A stretch of DNA of 64,000 nucleotides from positions 3,974,501 to 4,038,500 of the forward strand of contig JBBDHG010000028.1 of NCBI GenBank assembly GCA_037951165.1, read 5' to 3'. Below, in pieces: positions 21,739-33,646 of this stretch; within the stretch, counting starts at the first letter, position 1, and the number at the start of each line of letters is the position of its first letter. Under the pieces are notes generated by a model. That model ran no database searches, was not told the origin of the DNA, and was given only the letters and a program-made list of their open reading frames with translations. The stretch is from Lophius americanus. Lineage: Eukaryota; Chordata; Actinopteri; Lophiiformes; Lophiidae. The position numbers and the translations under genes are program-made.

Positions 21739-22457
21739 GCCACAAGAGCCTCGCTCTTCTAAACAAACCTGCAGAGATGTAAAAAGTATAAGACATGAGT
21801 AATTAAACAGAAAAGAAAGCTGACATTGTTCATTAAGGAATTGACAATAGAAGCGTATTAAAAAAAATTAGCCAAAGTTTTAAGAGCAATAACTCTTCCT
21901 TAGGATCAACCAAAAACATATCCACCAGGACTAGTGGAGGCTCACCAAAATGAAATCCACTGTTGGTGCACTGTTTTTAGCGAGCATGTTATTATATTAA
22001 ACATGTGTCACAGTGCGTGAGGGAAAGTGACAAACTGACTTCCTGTTTCCTGGTGGTTACAGTAAAAGTCTACACTACCTTGGTATTGTTACCTTCCTAT
22101 TGGCTGGCTTCAGGCCAATAGTAACAAAATAATCGTAAAAGAAAAGGAAGTGGTGAAATTTGTGGGAAAGACAAGCCGACAAACACATGCAAACATACAC
22201 TTGTACCATTATGGAAACAGGAGACAAAAAGATGAAAAGTTTAGAAGTAAACAAAGACTGAGCCTGTAAGTGCACAAGATGAGATCAGTCCTTAGAGCAC
22301 ACAGCTCCAATGATGAGCATCTCTACAAACTCTCAATGAGATGCTTTGTGTGGGGGCTTTAATCTCTCAGAAAGTGTGTGTGATTGTGTGTGTGAGTGTG
22401 TGGGTATGTTTGTGTCTGATAGTGTGGCTATTGTTGTTGCTACTGAGCGATCATCAT

Positions 22458-22478
22458 GTGAGTCATGATGACTCGGCA
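22458..22478 (+). promoter_or_regulatory. Palindromic ARE/MARE-like site in mafg intron 1
   Basis: The plus strand reads GTGAGTCATGATGACTCGGC followed by A. GAGTCATGATGACTC (22460-22474) is a perfect 15-bp palindrome holding two AP-1/NF-E2-type half sites. ATGACTCGGCA (22468-22478) fits the antioxidant response element consensus RTGACnnnGCR. It lies about 0.7 kb upstream of the mafg start codon. Mammalian Mafg is known to be induced by NRF2 through an ARE. Whether this site is bound is inference. Confidence 0.5.
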
Positions 22479-24204
22479 GATTCCTCATCTCACTCTCAGC
22501 CCCCCCTTCTGTCACACAATTTCAGTGTACATCTCTGACCACACTCCAACTCCATTCCTAAAACGTGAAAATTTGCCCAATATTTTGTGCATTGTGTGCA
22601 TGTGTAGGTGTGTGGGTGGAGTCTAACTATCTAATGGACAGTGAAATGAGTTAGCAAGTCATTGCACCTTAAAATATGGGATCCAGCCTGTGGTGGCACT
22701 GAACATTTTAAGCTCTCTCATGTACTTCAGAGTTTGTAAAAGTAAGACGTGTATTTGGCAAGTTATTTTTTTTTCGACCTCATGAATCATTTACAAAGCT
22801 CCATGTTCCGGGAAGTGATAATATCTATGTGACATGAGGATAAGTGGAAGTTCTCCTTTTATTCTTACTCCTTTCTGTTTAAAGGCCTGGAACAAAGTGT
22901 GCCAGCGAGCCTACACGCAATTCGAACCCACCTGCCTGTCTGCGATAGTGTTTTGATTGTTTGTCTGAGTGCTGCCCTAAATCCGACCATTATAAATAGC
23001 TGTAGATCAAAGAAAAAAGGTACGCTATGAATGAACATGACTGCACACAGCACGCATCAAACTCACAGCAACTCAAAACTCTGTCAATATTCCAATGAAA
23101 TGTTAAAGAATGCTCAACAAGGTAATACTATGATGTACATAGTAACATCAATTCACAACTACAAACAACGCTTCCTTCAGGCGGTTACGGTCAGTGAATA
23201 CAGTCTTTCATTTAAGAGTATTTATCTAGAGCCTCTTCACAATAAACACATGTCTTTCATGCGTTCTGTTTTGATGCCACCTCATCCAGCCGGAGGTGCA
23301 TCATTGTACAGTCAATAGATCACTCTAATTCTGAGGGCCACTGTTGGGGGTAGGGTTGGAGAGGAGCAGGGTAAAAGGGAAATCAGAGGGGTAAAAAGAA
23401 GGCTTCTTCCCCACTTCGACTAGTGTAATTCCTTTGAACCCACAAAACCACCCCCCACCCCCTCCAAACCCTTCTAAATGGAAACAAAAAGCATGCTGGC
23501 AAGTGTTCACACGCAGACACTTTCCCATGCCGCCATGCCAGTGGGGCACAATAAAACACACATGTAAGCCAGTCAGCTGCAATTAAACAAACTAGCAAAT
23601 TTAGTAATGTTTATAGTACCAAACAATGCTTGTTATGTGCATACATTTTTGCAATTCAGTGTAAATGCATAGTTCCATGGTTTTATTCCATATTTGCAAC
23701 CATATAATTAAAATGTGAGTGGATTTTCAGTTAGCTAATTTAAAGCAGCCAGCAAATGGTGCAAAGAAGGTGATTGCACAGCTCTATACAAATACAAACC
23801 CTTCATAGGGGATTCTGGTTTCTGCTAATATCTTAGGATCAGATATTATGGCTTACTTTTAATAATATGTCCTTTGCTCAACTCAATCACTGCTGTTTAT
23901 AAATCTATTCAGTACAGGAATTGTCAGATTGCGTCAGATTTCCCATAATTGATGGACCTGATCACAAAATAATTCAACCAAGTTACAATACTGATTTTAG
24001 AAAAGGATTATACCTGTGCTACAGCTTCAAATTATGTAAATATGATTATTTATAAGGTCAATTGATCTGCAAAATATTAAGAATATAAAGAGGCAACATC
24101 TAAATATCCAAAATCCAGTTCTGGACATTGCTTCCTGTTTGTCTCTAGAGAAAAGTTTTCCAATTAGTGTTTTGTTTAATAGTAATAATAATAATAATAA
24201 GAGA

Positions 24205-24360
24205 ACTGAATAAATTCTGGCAACGCTGTGGCGTAGTAGGAAGTTCAGGATTCAAATCCTTGGGACCTGGGGTTTTTCTGTGTGGAGTTTGCATGATCTC
24301 TTGTGTTTATGTTCTGTCTGGGGGCTCCTGCTTGCTCCCACAGTCTTAAGATAGGCAATT
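24205..24360 (+). repeat. SINE-like fragment (tRNA/RTE type)
   Basis: 'cgctgtggcgtagtaggaag', 'tctgtgtggagtttgcatga' and 'ctcccacag' in this order resemble the very common fish retroposon whose full copies read 'gtggcgcagtggttagcgc' and 'gtggagtttgcatgttctcc'. It is diverged, truncated and preceded by a TAA run (24179-24200). A reverse-oriented relative is at 35970-36290. Confidence 0.7.
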
Positions 24361-24879
24361 GGTAACACTTAAGTACAGATAGGAGACTTTTTTCTCTCTC
24401 TCTACATCCTTGTGGAAAATAATAGATATAGGTCTACAATCACAGAAGACTGAAGACATAAAGATGTGGTTGAAGGTCAGACAACAACAAGCCTGAACTA
24501 CAGTATTGCATTTAACTTCATTAGAGTAGTTTGTGTACAAATGTGTGCTAGTCACACAGGTTAAAGATCGTGTGTTCGGAAAAGGCCGGGCTATTCATCT
24601 TGGGCTTACAAACCCAGAAGCAGAAAAGTGCTAGAGGTGTCCTTCCCAGAATGCTTTCAGGGTGGTCGCTGCAGTGTGGCCAATGCCATAGTCCCTGTTG
24701 CTACAACAGACAGCTTTTTTGCTGGGGCATGCTGTATTTTTATGTAGCAACCAAAGTTACGCTGACAACTCAAGAGCAGAGCCGCTTACAGTTAAAGTGT
24801 AAATGTACACATACACACACACAAACCTGGGGTAACGGATATAAGATGGTGAGATGTGCTGGCGTGAAATATGACTAGA

Positions 24880-25380
24880 AAGGAAGAAAAGGTGAGACAG
24901 AGAAGGTGAAAGAGTGAAGATTTGATGGGCTAATGATGTGAAGAAAGAAAGAGAAAGGGGACCTGCTGGTGGTGACAGTGAGCTGAAAGAATGCTGATGT
25001 CTCCAGAGCTGATTAGTGTTACAGAAGAGACATCACACCCAAAACCGAGAAAATGCTGAGTATGGAGGGGGGACGGGGCGCAGGGTGGGTGCGGGGATGG
25101 GCTGGGGGGAGCTGCAAATGACAAGGGAGAAAGAAGAGAGGATAAAGCGAGAGGCAAAAGAGTAGGGGGAGGAGGAAGAGAGAAGGGGGACAGAGGTAGG
25201 AAGGAGGAACAGGACTGGAAAGGGGAAGAGGGATAGGAATGGGGGATGAGGGGGGTGAAAATGCATCCTCAACACATTTGTAAGAGCTTAGATGTTGGGT
25301 GTGTGTGTGTGGGGGGTGGGGTGGAGGGGTTGGGCCGTATTACGAGAGACAGAGAGAGAGAGGGATGGAAGGGGATTGGG
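24880..25380 (+). repeat. Purine-rich (GA/G-rich) low-complexity tract
   Basis: About 500 bp in which the plus strand is dominated by G and A (for example 'gggggaggaggaagagagaag'), with few C or T. It is noncoding; the Pro/Ser/Leu-rich frames on the opposite strand are composition artefacts. Such tracts can form triplex or G-rich structures, but no perfect mirror repeat was identified. Confidence 0.8.
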
Positions 25381-25690
25381 GTATAGAAAAAACCCTGAAC
25401 TCAGCAACGACCACATCTAAAACCTTCAATTAGAAAAGTTCTGAAGCTAATCTAGTGCAATGAAACTACTGCTGACCATCTCAAACTCTCCCTGGACCTT
25501 CTGTTCTCTTTTAGACACACACACACACACACACACGTACACACACAGGAGGAAAACAAGAGTAATTGTGTTGCAGAAGGTGAAAACAGTTATCGTGGGG
25601 GTTATAAACAAGATGAAGAGCACAAGAAACTGCACAAGACATACAGTAGACACCTTATTGCTCATGTAGTCATAAGCAGGATGATGAACT

Positions 25691-25744
25691 CTGTGTGTTT
25701 GTGTGTGTGTTTGTGTGTGTATGTGTGTGTGTGTGTGTGTGTGT
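25691..25744. repeat. (GT)n microsatellite
   Basis: Imperfect GT repeat with TTTG and TATG interruptions in mafg intron 1. A shorter AC run lies nearby at about 25513-25535. Confidence 0.9.
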
Positions 25745-28240
25745 TCGTGTACACGAGCATAGTCAACCTAGTATATGAAGAGTGATCAAGACTACATTGA
25801 GGTCATTTGTGATGCAGAGGAAAGTCTGTCTATTGAATAATTCCAGCATAACAACTGCCCTTACTGCACCTTTTGCCTCGGGCAACTCTCTGAGCTCTTG
25901 GCAGCCGAACAAGGCCATGAAGACGCTGTAAAACCAGGAGATGCTCTGATGGAGAGAAATAAAGAGGGCAGAGCATCACAAAACTCTGCTTCTGCTTGTA
26001 GTCGACCTTGCCTTGCCCTCATGTTCGTTCATCTAGCGTGGGCCGAGGGTGTTGAGACAATACAAGCAATGTGTGGAGGCTCATTCAGAAATAGGTATTA
26101 GATCAGCGATAATGGAAACCTGTGTATAGAGAGGAGGTTGACTCAGGGCCACGGAGAGAGGAGGAAATAAAGACAGGAGGAGTAAGGACACGAGTCTGAG
26201 AGGTGTGTAACAATGGGAAAGAGCAGGAAGCCATTAATTGGGAGGTTTGCAGAGCGTGATGTTAGCATGATGACACTGACAGAGCGTAGAGCAGAGGAGA
26301 TGGAAAAAATACAGAGAAAATGAGAGAGAAGACTTGCAACGGAGCAAGTGTCTGGCCCATTGGATCAATATTTTAAATGTATGGAGAGAGCTATCACTGT
26401 CACCACGATTCTGAGAGTTCAAAAAGGGGCAGCAGGCGAGTGTGTGTGTGTGTGTGTGTGTTTGGACATGCTAGCTTAGTGTGTGAAAGAGTGGTGGTGT
26501 AAGTCTGTTATTACATGAGATAAAAAAGTCTTGGCATCAACAAGTTTTCCCATTCCAGGTAGTAAGTTAGAGTGGGATGACAAATTTCCCAACGTAGCAA
26601 AAAAGCTGCACAGTCAGGTTAATGAGCTCTGGATCCTTTTTTTCACAAGTGCTTTTTAAAGAGAAGAGAAACATTTACAGTAGGTTCAGTTGGATCTCTT
26701 TTTGTGTGTGAATAACAGAGGCCTAGAAGGAGATAGTGAAAAGTTAAATGACACAATATCTGTACTTTCCCCAGACGCTGTGCATCATCGGTGAACAGTA
26801 CTGACTTGAGATAGAGAAGGACTGCAAAAGTCACTGTAATTCAGATTAATTGGGAAAGATAAGCTTAAAACATTTGAAAGATGAAATGGAGAGGTGTTTG
26901 TAGCTCATAGAGCTGTCATCGGAGAGCAAATGCTGATCTTCACCGGAGCATTCCTGGTAACCATTTTAAGGTTTCCCAGTTGCTGTCACTCATTTAAGAA
27001 GGAATGATAGGCATTTTGGCTCCCCAGAATACATAGAGACACAGGATCATAGTTTGTGGATGTGTACATTCTCCTGCACTACTGGCGTAAGGTTAGCTAT
27101 TCTGTACACTTCATTCACAAAGGAATAAAAGAAACTGTTAAAACGTCAAAAATAACAGCATTTTCTACTGATAACGAAAGAGGAAAAAAAGCCTTTATTA
27201 CAATATGAGTATATACTTTTTTTACTTTTAAATAACATGGTTTATGTGGGACTGTTTCAAATGTATTTGGCCTATAAAAGCAGATGAAATGAGAAAACTG
27301 GGGTGGCTAAATTTGACCATTTAGCTCTAGTGTGCTTCCTTCTACACTGGGGCTTCAACAAGAACGGGCTGGAGAATTTTTGTAGAATGCAATTAATTTA
27401 ATGCCAGGTGTGAAGTCAAAGTAAACGAGCCCATGCCACATTTGAGGCAAACAGGTGTCTATGGCCCCCCCTTTAGTACTTGGCATTGAGTAAATGACCA
27501 ATGCTGTCTGTATGTGTAATTTATTTAGGAGGTTCCGAAATTCATATAAAACACACAATAGGAATTTTGTCACACTGCAGTTAGAAAATGCGGCATTTGG
27601 CGCATGGAGATGATGCAACTGGTAGACAACTGCTGGTCGGATACCCCTGATACCAGGGCCTTGCGTCACCACAGCAATATTATCAACATATCAGCACTGC
27701 ATGCACAACAAAATATTTGCCATGTTACAGAGTACATATGTATGCATCTGGTTGTGTGTTGGTGGAAATGAGCAACCTTCTTTGACTGGAGCCCTCTCAA
27801 TGGCTACAAAATAAACCCAGACGTAGGGCTCGTCTCCGAGAGATTAAAGATTATGGATGCAATATTAGTGTATTAGTGAACACACTACAGCCTATTCTCG
27901 AAAGAGGGTTCAATCACTTTAATTATAGTTGTTAACCATTTCTGACCTCTGGTGCATGTTGCAATGGGATCTATCTTAATCTCATATAGTTTTCGGTTTC
28001 CAGGGAGGTTATGTAAATAAGGACTCAAGGCACTTGTGGAGAGAGGGTACATTTAACACACGCGCAGAAACACAAAGTCAAAAGAACACAAGGACAAACA
28101 GCACACTCCCACGGAAGCCAGAAAACAGTGGAGCACAGCAATGATTACGCACCAGATCTGCTTACACCATATTTCATCATTACTGTGGAGAAAAAAAACT
28201 CCACTATTGATCTTCCTCACTGCATCCTTTTCCCTCTGCC

Positions 28241-28246
28241 TTTCTC

Positions 28247-28279
<33 letters not shown>

Positions 28280-28308
28280 ATCTTGCTCTCTCTCTCTCTC
28301 ACACACCT
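28241..28308. repeat. (CT)n microsatellite
   Basis: CT-rich simple repeat with short CGCT, ATCT and TGCT interruptions in the mafg upstream region. It is the source of the Ser/Leu-rich frames seen here. Confidence 0.9.
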
Positions 28309-28924
28309 CTTCTCCAATTCTGTGTTTTATTTCTACCTTTACTTCTTTCTTTTTACTTCTCTCTCATTCTCAGAAATTTGCAATCATATCATGACATTTG
28401 TTCAATCCCAGTGGTAAACCAAATTACAAACAAGAAGATACTTCTTAGAATATTATGTCCGCTAACACAAGATTCTTTTATATCCATTTATATCCACACA
28501 CACGCCCTGGCCGCCTGGCACACACAGAGAAAGTGAAAACACCTGCGCAATCTAATGCAATCCGGTGCTATAACCCTGCAATAAATATTTTCTTTGTGAG
28601 GAGTCTTCTTCCCATCAAAGAGGAGTGGGGATAGCTAGGGAAGCAAAGCAATGTGATGCTACAGTATGCTGCTGGGCATTAGTACTGAGACATCACCAAC
28701 CATCACCTCACACTATGGATTTTATGAACACCTCATTGTCAAAAAGATCTTATCTAATGATGAAAACTGTTCAGTACTTAGTGTCGGTCCTCAATTCTTG
28801 GTCACTCTGTAGGTTTTGTTTGCTTATTCTGGGAGTTACAGATTTCTTGGGTGATATCAGAAATTTCCTTTCCTTCTAGACTGTGTTTCATTTTAGTACA
28901 TTTGTTGTACAGGTGCTTTTTGAG

Positions 28925-29160
28925 ACAATCAGCCATAACATTAAAACCACCTAACTGCCATCTCTTGATCGGAAGACCGGGAGGTAGTTGGTTCCAGCCC
29001 CAGCAGGTCCACATGTCGTTGGGTCATTGAGCAAGACCCTGAAACCTCAGCTCCCCAGGCGCTTAAAAGGGGATACCCACTGCTCTCTCAGGGATGGGTC
29101 AAATGCATAAATAATAGATAATGTTTTACTGTGTAGGACTGTATGTTAACAAAAAATGAA
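28925..29160 (+). repeat. Transposon end plus SINE-type tail
   Basis: 'cagccataacattaaaacca' (about 28930) is the terminal sequence of the Tc1-like family also seen at 8690 and 12065. It is followed by a SINE-like segment ending 'ctcagggatgggtcaaatgc' and an AT-rich tail. The same tail occurs at 45226-45315 ('cagggttgggtcaaatgcag') and 59880-60070 ('cagggatgggtccaaataaa'), so three copies of one SINE-like family lie in the window, all in the same orientation. Confidence 0.65.
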
Positions 29161-29589
29161 TTATTATTAGGTAAAATGTTGTTTATGCTTCTGTAAGTAG
29201 CAATTTTGATGCTGGTACCTTGGACTCTGGAATCGAAAAGCAATAACATCCCTTCTTTCCCGCAGTCATATAAGCTTCATTAACATTACCAAGCTGGATA
29301 GACTGAATTTATATTTCTGCCTAAAACAACTGAATTTTAATAAAAACTTTTAACTTGTAAACTTCAAAGAAATCTGCTGCTTTTCCATTTGTGATTTATT
29401 TCCAGTGATTTATCAGATGGACATCTTCTCACAGACAAAATGACCTAAACCTGAAATAAAAAATTGGAAAATATTCCTCCTGTTTTTGAATCCTTCCATC
29501 TTTGCACTGGATATCTTATATCGTTTCACATTAAGAAGACCCTTTTGCTTATAGAAAATCAAACAAGTACTGTAAGACAGCAGGGTAGC

Positions 29590-29668
29590 AGCCTATAGAA
29601 GGAAAGAGATGCTCCGCTGTGGCCACCCCGAAAAGGAACAGCCGAAAGACAAAGAAGAAGAAGAAACT
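29590..29668 (+). repeat. SINE-like 3' end with GAA tail
   Basis: 'gagatgctccgctgtggcca', then 'ggaacagccgaaagacaaag' and a short run of AAG. This is the recognisable 3' end of a retroposon family abundant in fish genomes. Only the tail is present. Confidence 0.6.
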
Positions 29669-30091
29669 AATTTATGTGATTACCCACACACAATCACAAG
29701 CACATGTACGCTGCTCAGCAGAGATTTAATGCTTATTAGTTTGCTTATTAGAAATTTACTGGGCGCAGGTCAGAGAGTATAGATTGAAGAAGGTAAAAAA
29801 TGATCTTATCTACTGAATGGAATCAAGGGAATTGACATAATGGTCAGATTCAGTCAACTCTCACGCAGATTATCTGTTGGAAGTTTGGAGGTACCTGTTT
29901 TTTTGTTTTTTTAATTGTACTATATGATATTATTTTTAGAGATCAGTATTGCGGGCCTCAGACTCTGACCTCAGAATAGTTGACTGACTGAGGCTCTTGT
30001 AATTTCAGTTGTACCCTTACCGTTTGGCAACTAGATGTTAATGTCTTGTAGCTGTTTTGTATCTACAATCTTTCTTCACATGCTCTTTCTC

Positions 30092-30104
30092 TCACACACA
30101 CACA

Positions 30105-30184
<80 letters not shown>

Positions 30185-30188
30185 TACA
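30092..30188. repeat. (CA)n microsatellite
   Basis: About 90 bp of nearly pure CA repeat in mafg intron 1. Confidence 0.97.
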
Positions 30189-32089
30189 TACACATGCAAT
30201 AGACAAGGCAAAGAAAGTAGCTGTGGTAAGTAACAAGTGAAAACGCCATCTGTCAAGCGAGAGCGCATTTGCTTCGCCTCAGCATTTTCAGGGGAATGCC
30301 TTGAAGACAAAAAGGTCCTTGTTCTCAATCTCTCCGCAAATCCCATCTCTCATTCTTCCTCCCTCTTCCTTCATCCCCCTTGCTCCGCACGCTTTGCCGC
30401 ACCACCACCATCAGCAAAGTTGCACACATAAGCATTGGTCAGCGTTCAATTACCGTGAACACCAGGGAAAGATGGGGAAAGTACTTGACAGAGAAATGCA
30501 CTACAAGCACTGATTAAATACTGATACGTGTATAAAAAGTTTAGCCCTTTAGTTTTGTGTGAGTGGGTGTGTGTATACACAATGAGAAAAAAGAAATTGG
30601 AAAAAATGTGTGAGAATGTGATAGAAAGAAAGTGAGAGAGAGACAGTAAGGGGGGAGAGGGGGGGCACTCTTCTCTCCAATACTGGTACAACTGTTTCAT
30701 CATTATGACCCTCTATTACAGGACTTGCCAACTTGCTTACTACATACTTTTGATACACTCCACAGAGTGCTGACTCTGACTAAAACTGCTGATATGGAGT
30801 CATTAGGGGGTGAAGTTTCTGTTTTTCTTGAGCCCACAAAGCCTCTCTATTAGCCCACTCCTCAGTGTTTAAGAGTTGCAATGCTCATATGCTCATATGC
30901 TCATATGGCCCATCTACGAAGGATCAGTCAGAGGTTCTTCCAATGCGAGCCTTACAGTTCACTGGGTTGCTTTCTGTTTTTAGCACAAGTGTCTGTGAAA
31001 GCTCATGAGCAAATCAATGCCAAACATTAAGCTAACTGTCATGGGGATATGTTCGTCCTACTTCCTTCTGTTTGGCCCAAAAATAAGTCTTACACAAAAG
31101 ACAAATCATTGCATTGCGGACAGCCGGGGAAACCCTTTTTGTTCTATTTATTTAATTTACCTTTTTATTTTTTATTCATTTGACTAACGCACTTTGTTAA
31201 CATTGTCGGTATGTGCAAACAAGGGATTGTTCGACCTAGTCCAAATCAGAACTGTCTGTAAAATGTTCTATAAATAAAATGTATTTACTTTTTACAAAAA
31301 AGTGAATGAGGTCACAGGCTATTAAGGACATCTAGGATCATTTGACTGTTTTTATTTTTTATTCAAATCATAAAGGAAAAAGGAAAAAAAAAACTTATGT
31401 TACTAAATTATTTAGCATTAAATGTATTCAGCCTGTGTGCATATTTTTTAAATTTGCCCCGAATCAATGAATGATCAATTCCCTACAAAAATGAACAAAT
31501 TCCGCACAATGACATTTTAAAGACCCTTTCTGCAGCCTAAGGGAATTCTAATCCTGCAAATATGTCAACATCCTAAATGGTTGGGGGCACACTTAAGGGT
31601 ACTGCAGAAGGTACAATAATGAAAAATATAGGTCATACATGATTTCTTAAACATTTTAACGATAACTACAATAACTCTAACAAAAATAATGGTATAAATC
31701 TAATAAACCGGCAATTATATTAATTGTCATAAACTGCAAACAACAAAGGCAATCATGTTCTCTGTGAGCAGGAAATATGTCAATGACAAAAATCAACACA
31801 AATCCCTGACTGACATAGCTGAGAAGAGGGAGAAAGAAGTAAAAAGAAGAGAGGACGCCAACAAATTTGCTGTTCAGTCACATATACATTACTTTTAAAT
31901 TAATGTAATGAAATATAAATATACGTTTGTCTTACATTTAGTGATGTGTTGTTTATATATATATATTTTTTTATATATATATTATTATTATTTTAATTTT
32001 TTTTCCCAACCAAAATACTTAGTTGAAAGAAAACAATTCAGAAGTGTACAATAAAGAAGTATGTCAGAGAACCTCTGCTCTAAATGACC

Positions 32090-33330
32090 ACAGAGCCGAG
32101 GTTCCAGTGTACAGCTTCCCCTCGCGCCAGACCTTTGTCGGCGCGCCTGCCGCCAGTGTCACGTTGCCATGGCGGCCTCATGCCTCTGCTGTGCTCGCGC
32201 GAACGTTGAGAAATAACGTTGTGATGAATCAGCAACTTTGCGCCAGCCCAGTCGCTGTTCAACCAGGCGGGAGTGGGAATAGAGCATATCCGTTTAAAAC
32301 ACAAGCACAAGTCAGTTAATCTTAGAATTTATAACTTAACGTTTGAAGTGGGGGGTCTGACGGAGGGAGACCGTAAACAGCCACTGACAGCTGAAACTCT
32401 CCGCAGCCGACGTACGGTTAACGGCAACGGACACACCACGACCATCACGCCACGGCTTTTATGTCATGTTCATTGAATGGAGGTATGCTGCTTACTAAGT
32501 ATGCAGCGGGTGGACGAACGGTTTCCTCAGCAAACCACTAAACCCAACTTAGAGCGGCATTTGACCGTCTCCCCCGGTAAGAGTGTGGACAGACAGCGGG
32601 TGATTTCCTGTCGGTGTGCGCTGCTTCAGCACCTCTAGACAGCGGACAGTCGAGCAGGCGTTGAGGTTGTTGTTACCGAGGGTTTCCACCATCCCACCGT
32701 TCCAGATATCCCTCCGGCTCTCCCGACTCTCACTATACCAAGCTATTTAGTAGCCATAACACGTGGAAATTCCCGTACAAATCACCGGCACACAGACCCG
32801 ACTCTCACCCTCACCGTACCGTCATATAATACCGACACATGGCCTCTTTGATCAGCTTGACAGCCGCGAGCAGCGCCTATCCCCTTTGTTTGGGGTATAG
32901 TGAAATTGCCGGTTGGAATAGAACATCCGTGTCTGCCTGACACCGGATCGTGATGATTCAGCACTATCACTCCGCTGCCCTTTAAACGTCGCTCGGAGTT
33001 CGGCTGAACAGGACGGCGCACACCGGGACGAACGGCAACATAACAAGCGCGATCGCACATGGCAGCTGCGGTCGTCGCGCACACTCAGCAAAATAGTGCC
33101 GATAAATTCAGCACTTTTCTAAAGCTCAAATTTGGACAAAGCTGACTCACCGGAGCTCTAACCTGCGTCCGTCGCCCACCTTACCTTCGAGGGTCGGGTT
33201 TTGCGGACGTTCGGCTTGGAGGGAGACAGTTGGAGAAATGTTTTTTTCCGCTCACGCCTTCGCGCTGTTCCGTAGATAAATCCACTACTATCTTTCTTGT
33301 TTTAGTCCCTGGTCGGAGGCGCCAGACGTC
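32090..33330 (-). promoter_or_regulatory. mafg: CpG-rich island, probable mafg promoter and first exon
   Basis: This block stands out for its GC content and frequent CpG (for example 'gtcggcgcgcctgccgccag'). It contains a YY1-like GCCGCCATGGCAAC-type match at about 32163-32176 on the minus strand. On the minus strand a noncoding exon of about 100-150 bp could end at AAG|GTAAGG (exon end 33185) or CCG|GTGAGT (exon end 33151), both good donors. The next coding gene in that direction is mafg. No protein frame here resembles a known family. Assigning it to mafg is inference from orientation and distance. Confidence 0.5.
33141..33150 (+). promoter_or_regulatory. NF-E2/MARE-type site in CpG island
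   Basis: GCTGACTCAC matches nine to ten positions of the NF-E2/T-MARE consensus (GCTGA(C/G)TCA(T/C)), lacking only the usual preceding T or C. It overlaps the candidate GTGAGT donor of the putative first exon, so the match may instead reflect splice-site sequence. Together with the site at 22458 it would fit NRF2-small Maf control of mafg. Confidence 0.35.
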
Positions 33331-33457
33331 ATTTGATGTTTGGCTCACACGTTTTCATTCATGAAGGATCAACGCAGTACGCATTTAAAGAGATAGGAGA
33401 CTCTACTACTGTGTGTTTGTGTGACGGACTGGTGGAACAACAGCCCCCCACCCCCCC

Positions 33458-33530
33458 TCCACACACACACACGCACACACACACACACGCACACACACAC
33501 ACACGCACGCACACGCGCGCACACACACAC
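33458..33530. repeat. (CA)n microsatellite with CG steps
   Basis: Imperfect CA repeat with several CG interruptions at the outer edge of the CpG island. Confidence 0.95.
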
Positions 33531-33611
33531 CTCCCTCCGCGGTAATGCCCAAACTTGGAGCTGACAACTGAAGTAGGCTCCACAATAGAAAAAAAGAACT
33601 ACAATAAATGT

Positions 33612-33646
33612 CGTGTCTTATGCTATCATTGATAACATAAGACACG
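33612..33646. repeat. Near-perfect hairpin, 16-bp arms and 3-nt loop
   Basis: CGTGTCTTATGCTATC, then ATT, then GATAACATAAGACACG. The arms are complementary except for one C/A mismatch. It is in intergenic DNA just beyond the CpG island. It may be a collapsed MITE or a small structured element; it has no open frame. Confidence 0.8.

Larger units (their letters stand above)
21739..33185 (-). other. mafg: mafg upstream region, probable long intron 1
   Basis: No other gene was recognised in these 11 kb. If the first exon is at the CpG-rich block near 33.2 kb, this is one long intron, as in other vertebrate MAFG genes with distant noncoding first exons. It contains the ARE-like palindrome near 22.46 kb, a purine-rich tract (24880-25380), CA/GT and CT microsatellites, SINE pieces and a Tc1-like end. 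Additional alternative first exons cannot be excluded. Confidence 0.5.

Noticed and set aside
22290..22360. Short inverted word pair 'agcatctc' and 'gagatgct'
   Set aside because: Only 8 bp arms; expected by chance in a window of this size.
27355..27672. 105-residue minus-strand open frame
   Set aside because: Longer than most noise frames, but it matches no family I recognise and lies in the presumed mafg intron. It may be a decayed transposon. A protein search would decide.
28960..29060. Possible tRNA gene within the SINE-like segment
   Set aside because: It has tRNA-like words but no complete cloverleaf or intact A and B boxes; best read as a SINE piece.
30092..30188. Regular repeat considered as a CRISPR-like array
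   Set aside because: Pure dinucleotide repeat with no spacers, in a vertebrate genome.
30885..30906. Triple tandem 'gctcatat'
   Set aside because: Too short and simple to be meaningful.
32023..33091. Frames of 67-100 residues in the CpG island
   Set aside because: GC-rich DNA has few stops; no family resemblance, and the region looks like a promoter with a noncoding exon.
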